Positions 59,001 through 64,000 of a stretch of DNA of 64,000 nt are shown piece after piece. The position numbers were made by a program, and so were the translations under genes. The stretch covers positions 3,674,593 to 3,738,592 of the forward strand of contig OZ247427.1 in the NCBI GenBank assembly GCA_965232815.1, given 5' to 3'. The stretch is from Bin87 sp026710825 (GTDB taxonomy: Bacteria; Chloroflexota; Dehalococcoidia; Lucifugimonadales; UBA3495). The notes under the pieces were generated by a model, which searched no databases, had not been told where the DNA came from, and saw only the letters and a list, made by a program, of their open reading frames with translations. How positions within the stretch are numbered: position 1 is the stretch's first letter; each line of letters begins with the position of its first letter.

Positions 59001-59173
59001 GCTCTGGCAACCTCAACGTACAGCTGGACTCCTTCATCATATCGGCCACCCCATACGATGACCTGCGGGAGCGTTACGGCGAAGGGCAGTGGTCCAGGGA
59101 TGATTTTGCCGCAAAGCATATCCTGTTTCCAGATGTTGAATGTGACTACCTGAGCCCGATTTTCGGATACTAA
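56012..59173 (+). CDS. res: Type III restriction endonuclease subunit (Res)
   Basis: A 1053-residue superfamily 2 helicase with nuclease tail. Walker A FWMATGSGKTLLLHL (about residue 158), DEGH box FVDEGHKGSS (about 260), and the late helicase motif QIIQLFGRGVRLRGRD. The C-terminal nuclease region has FYPDFILWV followed by IVFVEPHGM (about 945-970), a PD-(D/E)x-type site with Pro-His where Lys is usual. The ATG at 56012 has AGGAG ten bases upstream. Works with the upstream Mod, which gives DNA recognition. Intact. Confidence 0.88.
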   Translation: MPPRRRPQPGYVELQQKLALLAWLHQQLGYAKTTDLLGDLKRTDEGFDAGGRSHIYARLASQAGQLQGVTTDDLERYDENIRGHLVAMNDGRPEPITLRYFQYLAALYTEIYLDRYCNRRASLRRSLNEFVGQHNAGRVAGERWESFDNADLDKLAFWMATGSGKTLLLHLNYRQFLHYNQEPLDNILLITPNERLTQQHIEELQASGIPTTDLFSRDRIGTFGDAAVVKVTDINKLVLQKTDAGTRIPVEALEGNNLIFVDEGHKGSSTEAQTWRSIRNALAKDGFTFEYSATFGQALSGNEDLIQEYGKAIAFDYSYRHFYGDGYGKDFSILNLQQEVAAEQTDTLLLANLLSFYEQQLVFQEQEDELRPYNLARPLWMFIGRNVNAVYRESGKSRSDVLTVAQFFHRVLSDQRWATDTIAQLLNGQSELLDEQGRDIFADRFEYLRGHGVDPESIYRDALEKVMHGSTGGLQLCVLRGIEGELGLKAAGSQDCFGVIYIGDTNEFRRLVETDGAGITFYYEAMPVSLFNSINEPNSTVNVLAGSRRFIEGWSSWRVSNMGLLNMGQSEGSQIIQLFGRGVRLRGRDMSLKRSSAFGGEQHPDHIKLLETLNIFALRANYMAQFRDYLESEGIDTQRPLELPLFVRPNQDFLNQGLVIPRLGEGKTFAGQETVALQHDPAIGPVSVVMSATVQQITSGQGGVVETGASAGINRTIPSESSDLVDWDRVYLAMLEYKETRGLSNLLITPGALRNIVQAGSGAYHLEAEQSVVEPKSHAERQRLQEAVTNILRRYADALYRRRQARWESNNLTYQRLDDSDDNFRFNIAENASTGRYMVRVPRGKPDLAQEIERFIADCEAVYGKDQGVLPRIHFDRHLYQPLLVNTDDITSSPPGLQESERKFVSDLRNYCSSSSYAASASTELFLLRNLTRGKGVGFFENSGFYPDFILWVKSIDQQRIVFVEPHGMLNAKAYIHDEKAQLHERLPDLAQQIAARSGNLNVQLDSFIISATPYDDLRERYGEGQWSRDDFAAKHILFPDVECDYLSPIFGY

Positions 59174-59230
59174 GCGTTACGAAGGGACCCAGCTCGGTGA
59201 TTCCGACTGAAGCTGATCGGGGTTATTGTC

Positions 59231-59536
59231 ATGTTGAATATCCTGCTGGACGCAAACGTACTCATTCCTGCATATCCAAAGCCGGGCGCAGTACCCGAGC
59301 CCACGCTTGGGGCAGCACGGGCTCTGTTGCGGTTTGCCAACGAGCACAATCATACGACCTACTACCACCCAGTCGTGTTGGATTACGACTTTGCGCACGT
59401 GAGAGACCCAGCCGATCGGGAATGGCGACGGACGATTACCGCGAGCCATCCCAGCCTATCCAATCCACCGGGTATCCACGTACTGGTTGCCACAATGCGT
59501 GGCAACCAGTACGTGGTGGCAACTACTGGGTGCGCA
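59231..59536 (+). pseudogene. PIN-domain protein cut by an IS
   Basis: The start MLNILLDANVLIPAYPKPGA has the first PIN Asp, then TTYYHPVVLDYDF; the frame runs into the IS end at about 59537. It begins 57 bases after res and seems part of the type III operon, which is uncommon. C-terminal acidic residues are lost. Confidence 0.65.
59476..59516. repeat. 18-bp perfect hairpin at the PIN/IS junction
   Basis: CCACGTACTGGTTGCCAC and its exact reverse complement are separated by AATGC. It lies at the end of the PIN coding part, 20 bases before the IS repeats, and probably arose as an inverted duplication at the junction or as part of the IS end. Confidence 0.6.
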
Positions 59537-61166
59537 TTGCCTCGCCTAAAACGTTACCCAACGAAAGTGGTTGCCTCAAATAAAATGTTACCGAGAATGC
59601 GTAGGCTGCCATGTGGGTGTAGGCATAAGCAGGATGGCAAAGCAGGAATTGTTGGTCACATTGAGAGAGCGCTACCGGAGTTCCTCCAAGAAGGACAAAG
59701 GCAGGGTCCTGGACGAGTTCATCGCGATCACCGGACACCATCGCAAACACGGCATCAGGTTGCTCGGCCAGTTCGATGAGGACGAGGATGGTTCGCGTCA
59801 GGCACGGGGCCAGCGCATCTACGATGAGGCGGTCAAAGAGACGGTGATCGTGATCTGGGAAGCCGCTGACCGCATCTGTGGGAAACGCCTGAAAGCGGCG
59901 ATGCCTCACCTGGTGGAGTCCACGGCCATCTGGCGCTGGACCCAGAGGTGAGGGACCGACTGCTGGCCGCCAGCGCGGCCACGCTGGATCGCCTCCTAAA
60001 ACCGATCCGGCCCACGGCGGGCAGCCGGCGCAAACGATCTATGGGGAAACGCGTTCCGGTGCGTACCTACAACGACTGGAACGGACCGCCACCGGGTTTT
60101 CTGGAGATAGACTTGGTGGTTTACAGCGGTGTACCGCAGTCTGGATCATTATTCCACGGCTTGGTCGCCACCGACGTTTGCACCGGCTGGACCGAAGCCG
60201 TTCCGCTGCTGGCCATGGAGCAGTCTCTGATTGTGGAGGGACCGGAAGCCATCGGGCAGCGGTTGCCGTTTCCCATCCGCGGCATCGACTCCGACAACGA
60301 CGGGGCGTTCATCAACGAGACGCTGGTCGGGTACTGCGCTGAGCGCGGCATCGAGTTCACCCGGTCCAGAGCGTACCGCAGCAATGATCAGGCATGGATC
60401 GAGCAGCAGAACGGCAATGTGGTGCGCCGCTTCGTCGGCCATGAACGTTCCTCCGAACAGGTCGCCGGTCAGACTATGGCGCATCTCTACGGGGCGCCGC
60501 GCCGATACCTGAACTTCTTCCAGCCCTCATTCAAGCTGATCGACAAGACCCGGGATGGAAGCATCGCCGTCGAGCGGTACAGTCCGCCGACCACACCCTG
60601 CGACCGGTTGATCCAGCATGATGCCACTAGCGATGACATGAGGGCCGCTCTCATCCAGTACCGAGCCAGACTGGATCCGGTGCTGTTGCCGCATAGCATC
60701 AGGGAAGCCCAGTCAGCCCTCGTGGCGGCGACTTCACCGGGGGTGAGGGAAACCCCATTGGGCGAAAACCTGAGCAAGTTCCTCGCCAAGTTGCCCAGGT
60801 TATGGCGGCAGGGTGAGATCCGACCCACTCACGCGGTCCGGTCCGAGGTCCCCGGCGCTGGCGGACCCGCAAGGATCCCTTCGAGGGTGTTTGGGGCAAC
60901 ATGCTGGCTGGTTGCAAACTGAACCGGATGCTACCAGCAAGGCGCTGATGGCCAGGTCGCAAGCGGAGCATCCGGACCGTTTCAGCGAGGGGCAGCTGCG
61001 AACCATGCGGGGCTGGGTAAAAGAGTGGTGAGGCATCATGGTCAAAGAACTGGTTGATGCAGGGGCTGCTTGGCCCTTCGCGGAACCGGACGTGCTGCCG
61101 GAATTAGCGCTGGTTGGAGCAGCTCCCAGGTGCTAAAGTTTCGGTAACATTCTTCGCTGAGGCAAC
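59537..61166 (+). mobile_element. Insertion sequence with rve-type transposase
   Basis: The right end CGGTAACATTC..GAGGCAAC (61142-61166) is the inverse of a left-end repeat GTTGCCTCA..AATGTTACCG (59570-59593). A second, diverged left copy TTGCCTCGCCTAAAACGTTACC is at 59537-59558. It splits a PIN gene from a serine recombinase gene. Confidence 0.7.
59634..61031 (+). pseudogene. DDE (rve-type) transposase, frameshifted twice
   Basis: The first frame starts MAKQELLVTLRERYRSSSKK and has ITGHHRKHGIRLL. A small deletion near 59925 shifts to a second frame (HGHLALDPEVRDRLLAAS), which carries the DDE core (FLEIDLVVYSG, GIDSDNDGAFINE, AYRSNDQAWIEQQNGNVVRR). Near 60850 a third frame supplies the end (RTRKDPFEGVWGN; WLQTEPDATSKALMAR). 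Inactive. Confidence 0.78.
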
Positions 61167-61564
61167 AGGAGTACCTCGACCGTTTCGCCCGGACGGTTCT
61201 GGAGGGGTTGCAGGTCGTTGAAGAACTCGCCAACCAGGGCATCTACATCAAATGTTTGAGGGATCCGATCGACACGTCCGATGGCAGCGCGGCTGCAAGG
61301 GCGCAGCTCCAGATGGCACTCGTTTTCGCCGAATGGCAGAGGAACACAACCCGGGAGCGCATCATGGCCGGCCAGAAAAAGGCCAGGGCCGCGGGACAGA
61401 CTCCGGGCCGGAAAGCTGCCCTCAGTCCGTCCCAGCAGGACGCCATATACCAGCAGTTCATGAACGGAACCAACAAGGCCGAGCTCGCCCGGGAATGGAA
61501 GGTGAGCCGGCCGACCATAGACAAGGCCATCGCGGAAGCCAAGGACCGAAAAGACGCGCTCTGA
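61167..61564 (+). pseudogene. Serine recombinase (resolvase), N-terminus lost
   Basis: In frame from the IS end: DRFARTVLEGLQVVEELANQ, GIYIKCLRDPIDTSDG, AALQ..LVFAEWQRNTTRERI, and a C-terminal HTH (NKAELAREWKVSRPTIDKAI). The catalytic Ser region at the N-terminus is missing, replaced by the IS; the other IS flank is the PIN gene, so the insertion went with a deletion. Confidence 0.75.
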
Positions 61565-61801
61565 CGCCATCTGCACGGCAAAACGACCCAAAACACCTAC
61601 AGGGGGCCGAAAACGGGATGAGAGCCCGTATTCGGCCCCTTTCTGGGCATTTCTCAGGACTATCAGACCAGGGGATTTTTCATTTTTCGCAGGGGCCGAC
61701 CGATGTAGGAATGGGATTGGCAATCGGGCAATGGGTTTTCACTAACTTCACTCCAACAAACAACACGCTGCGTGGTCATACACCACGCCACAGGAGTGAA
61801 C

Positions 61802-62035
61802 ATGAAGATCGACAGGATCGCCTACAGCGTCAAGGAAGCCGCCGCCGCCCTCGGGGTCAGCGAGTGGATGGTGCGGGAAGAGGTGCGGACCGGCCGGATT
61901 GACTCAGTCCGGCTCAGCTCGCGCATCCTCATCCCCCGCAGGGAGCTGGACCGGCTGGTGAACCCGCCGGAACTCACCAACGACGCAGCGAACATGAACG
62001 ACAACGCCGACCCGGAAAACCGGACCGGAGCCTAG
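61802..62035 (+). CDS. Excisionase-like HTH protein
   Basis: A 77-residue protein with an excisionase-type winged HTH: YSVKEAAAALGVSEWMVREE followed by VRLSSRILIPRRELDRLV. GGAG is five bases upstream of the ATG at 61802. It immediately precedes the integrase gene and probably directs excision of the island. Confidence 0.8.
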   Translation: MKIDRIAYSVKEAAAALGVSEWMVREEVRTGRIDSVRLSSRILIPRRELDRLVNPPELTNDAANMNDNADPENRTGA

Positions 62036-62101
62036 CGGATCCCCTAAACTGCGAAGCCCGGCGGAGCCCAATCCGTCGGAGGTAAAACCGGGAGGTTCAC
62101 C

Positions 62102-63223
62102 ATGGGCACAAGGCAAAGGTCGAAGGGGCACTGGGAGATCGAGGTATTCGTAGGGCGCGACGAGAACGGTAAACGGATCCGCGTCTACGACACCGTGAAG
62201 GGCAAGAAGGCCGACGCGGAAAAACGGCGCGGGGAAATCCTCACCGAGCTGGACCGCGGCATAGCCCCAACGAAAACCAAGTACAAGTTCGGCGACTGGC
62301 TGGACAAATGGCTGCAGGAGAAAATCCTACCCACAGACGAGCAGAATACCGTTGCCCGATATGAGGGCATCATCCGCAACCCCATAAAGCCCCACCTGGG
62401 GCACATCCAGATCGCGAAGCTTACGCCGCGGCAAGTGCAGGACTTAGAAACCCAGCTGCTGAAGGGGGGAATGGACCCCAAAGGGGTGGGACTGGTCCAT
62501 TGCGTAGCATCCGGAGCCATGGACCACGCCCTCCGCATGGAGTTGATCAGCAGGAACCCGGTGACGTTGGTTTCGCCGCCGCCGGTCCCCAACAAGGAAG
62601 CCTACACACCGGAAGTGACCCAGGTGCAGGCTTCGTTAGAACTGGCCGAAAGGAAGCAACACCCGCTCTGGGTGTGCATCCACCTGATCGCCTACACAGG
62701 CATGCGGAGAGGCGAAGCTCTGGCGCTGAAGTGGAAACACGTCGACCTGGACAAAGCGAGCATCCGGGTAAAGCAGTCACTGAGTCGCACTAAAGGCGGC
62801 GTTATCATCAAGACTCCAAAGACTGAGAGCAGCGAACGCACGGTCAACCTGGACTACCGTACAACAGAAATCCTCAGGGAACAACGGAACCAGCAAATCG
62901 AGCTGGCAGCAAAACTCGGGATCGACCCTCCGGAAAAACTGTTCCCCCGCGCCGACCAGTCAGAGTGGACACATCCCAACAACGTCTATTACGCCATAAA
63001 AACACTGTCCAAAGCAATCGGATGCCCTAAAATCAATCTCCGAAGTCTTCGCCATTTCCACGCCACCGTTGCGCTCAACGCAACGAAAGATGTTGTTGTG
63101 GTGTCGAAGCGGATCGGCCACTCCAGTCCGGCCATGACCCTGAAGGTGTACGCTCACGTGCTCCCAGGGTGGCAGGAACAAGCGGCTGAGGCGTTCGCAG
63201 ACGCCATGGACCCAGCGGCATGA
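62102..63223 (+). CDS. int: Tyrosine recombinase (island integrase)
   Basis: A 373-residue phage-type integrase. The N-terminal arm-binding region is basic; the SAM-like core-binding domain starts near FGDWLDKWLQEKI. The catalytic domain has Arg in AYTGMRRGEALAL, Lys in IIKTPKTESSERT, Arg in NLRSLRHFHATVA, His in IGHSSPAMT and the Tyr nucleophile in LKVYAHVLP. The usual first His of HxxR is Arg here. GGGAGG is eight bases upstream. It lies 129 bases from attR, the normal place for an integrase of a tRNA-integrated element. Confidence 0.92.
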   Translation: MGTRQRSKGHWEIEVFVGRDENGKRIRVYDTVKGKKADAEKRRGEILTELDRGIAPTKTKYKFGDWLDKWLQEKILPTDEQNTVARYEGIIRNPIKPHLGHIQIAKLTPRQVQDLETQLLKGGMDPKGVGLVHCVASGAMDHALRMELISRNPVTLVSPPPVPNKEAYTPEVTQVQASLELAERKQHPLWVCIHLIAYTGMRRGEALALKWKHVDLDKASIRVKQSLSRTKGGVIIKTPKTESSERTVNLDYRTTEILREQRNQQIELAAKLGIDPPEKLFPRADQSEWTHPNNVYYAIKTLSKAIGCPKINLRSLRHFHATVALNATKDVVVVSKRIGHSSPAMTLKVYAHVLPGWQEQAAEAFADAMDPAA

Positions 63224-63351
63224 TTTGCCGGTCTCTTGCCGGATAAATTCTCCTCAAGCCACAGAACTCTACATCAATAAAACCAGCGATTTGAGTACAA
63301 AATCTCAACCCACAGCACTGTACAGCACGCCAGAATACCGGTAATATCAAA

Positions 63352-63368
63352 TCCCTCCCTCGGCACCA
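63352..63368 (+). repeat. attR core
   Basis: TCCCTCCCTCGGCACCA, identical to the tRNA-Leu(UAA) 3' end at 7971-7987. It is the displaced original 3' end of the tRNA; 14 bases later begins a hairpin that would have ended the native tRNA transcript. Confidence 0.85.
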
Positions 63369-63381
63369 GAGACACAAAAGT

Positions 63382-63415
63382 TGGCCGGAGCGGCACACAA
63401 TCCGAACTCCGGCCA
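63382..63415 (+). terminator. Hairpin downstream of attR
   Basis: TGGCCGGAG pairs with CTCCGGCCA (nine pairs) around a 16-base loop. No U tract; it may be the native terminator of tRNA-Leu(UAA) before the island inserted. Confidence 0.4.
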
Positions 63416-63451
63416 GTGATCCCAGCCCCCGCGCAGGGGAAGGAGGAGATC

Positions 63452-63562
63452 GTGGAGATTGTATCAGACCCGGCAGTGTGGGCAGGCTTCTTTGTCCCAA
63501 TGGCCATGGCAGGCCTTTTCCTGGTTGGAGCATTCTTCGCCATCAAAAACAACCAGCTCTAG
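63452..63562 (+). CDS. Very small membrane protein
   Basis: 36 residues from a GTG with AGGAGG seven bases upstream: a short head, one membrane segment (FFVPMAMAGLFLVGAFFAI) and a tail KNNQL. The strong ribosome site and clean single helix support it. Family unknown; it belongs to the host chromosome outside the island. Confidence 0.6.
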   Translation: MEIVSDPAVWAGFFVPMAMAGLFLVGAFFAIKNNQL

Positions 63563-63662
63563 TTCTGCAAAGCAGGTCAAGGAACCTCCGCTGGAACCAG
63601 CCACTTGTTCATGTTCCCCATCATCCCACCGGCACCTTGGCCAGGTCAAGGCAACCGCTCTC

Positions 63663-63845
63663 GTGATTGCGAAACTATCAATCCCGGGCGCCGCTGCAGT
63701 ATCGGCGATCCTCATCTTGTTCGTCATATTCGGCGAACTGGGTTGGGACACCGACAAATGGTTGCTGGTTGTGGCTGCGCTATTTGCAGCACCTTTGGCG
63801 ATTTACCTAATCGCGGCGATCGCCAAAGCGTTCGGTAGCCGATGA
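63663..63845 (+). CDS. Small two-helix membrane protein
   Basis: About 60 residues with two membrane segments (AAAVSAILILFVIFGELGW; LLVVAALFAAPLAIYLIAAI). The GTG at 63663 is a guess; the frame is open further upstream but looks random there. Follows the 63452 gene by 100 bases on the same strand. Confidence 0.45.
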   Translation: MIAKLSIPGAAAVSAILILFVIFGELGWDTDKWLLVVAALFAAPLAIYLIAAIAKAFGSR

Positions 63846-64000
63846 CGAGGACCTTGACCATGGCCATCTACGAACTGGTCTCGTACCGACCTCTTTCAAC
63901 TGAGCCCTGGCGTAGCCGAGTTCTCGAAGGCCGGCAAGGATCAGCATCACCACGGCGATCAATCTCACCAGCAGAGCCGCCTCCGGCGAACTGAAGAAGC

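Larger units (their letters stand above)
7971..63368. mobile_element. Integrated genomic island of about 55.4 kb
   Basis: The element is bounded by the direct repeat TCCCTCCCTCGGCACCA at the tRNA-Leu(UAA) 3' end (left) and at 63352 (right). It carries its own tyrosine recombinase (62102) and an excisionase-like gene (61802) next to the right end. The cargo is dominated by restriction-modification and other defence-type genes and by insertion sequences. No conjugation or replication genes were recognised, so it is an integrative island, perhaps mobilised by another element. The host tRNA region and small membrane-protein genes resume outside the repeats. Confidence 0.88.

Noticed and set aside
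63807..64000. Minus-strand frame at the right edge with a hydrophobic segment (ALLVRLIAVVMLILAGLREL)
   Set aside because: Could be the C-terminus of a membrane protein entering from outside, but it overlaps the 63663 gene and cannot be judged from the part visible.

Overview
The window looks like bacterial chromosome, fairly GC-rich, with GTG and TTG starts and clear Shine-Dalgarno sites. The first 8 kb (acyl-CoA dehydrogenase, a selenocysteine-containing SelD, a sulfite-oxidase-type molybdoenzyme, an hspR-grpE-dnaK operon, three tRNA genes) and the last 0.6 kb are host core sequence. HspR-type control of dnaK occurs in Actinobacteria and Chloroflexota; together with the SelD selenoprotein I favour an uncultured Chloroflexota-like organism, but this is inference and no rRNA is present to settle it.

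The main structure is one large integrated element. The 17 bases at the 3' end of tRNA-Leu(UAA) (7971-7987) recur exactly at 63352-63368, just downstream of an excisionase-like gene and a tyrosine recombinase. This delimits a genomic island of about 55.4 kb whose left end is the intact tRNA gene (attL) and whose right end is the displaced copy (attR).

Layout of the island. 8.0-16.8 kb: membrane protein with a PH-like domain, a structured palindrome, a lipoprotein, an MmeI-like fused restriction-modification enzyme, an ApeA-like HEPN protein and a four-helix membrane protein. 16.8-27.4 kb: insertion sequences (IS1380; IS1182 carrying a nested IS21; IS110 scraps) around a large GHKL-ATPase/PD-(D/E)XK-like protein, ending in a pentapeptide-repeat gene cut by IS1182. 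28.0-30.0 kb: a minus-strand operon of HExxH metallopeptidase, NYN nuclease and lipoprotein. 30-37.5 kb: IS remnants and a decayed type III restriction-modification operon (res, then mod). 38-45.9 kb: truncated genes, a zinc-ribbon/HEPN-like protein, an amidase, a HAD phosphatase with small upstream genes, a two-repeat CRISPR-like remnant and a frameshifted lipoprotein. 46-52.7 kb: a second copy of the structured palindrome, a membrane protein, a LuxR-type HTH gene overlapping an Mrr-N-like gene, a VapBC-type toxin-antitoxin pair and a broken IS5-like element. 52.9-63.4 kb: an apparently intact type III restriction-modification pair, a PIN gene cut by an IS, a truncated serine recombinase, xis, int and attR.

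Taken together the island is a defence island on an integrative element: at least two apparently intact restriction-modification systems, several candidate RNA- or DNA-targeting effectors (HEPN, NYN, GHKL-nuclease) and many decayed systems and transposons. The least familiar parts are the metallopeptidase-NYN-lipoprotein operon, the pair of nested palindromes that share a core hairpin, and the GHKL-nuclease protein.
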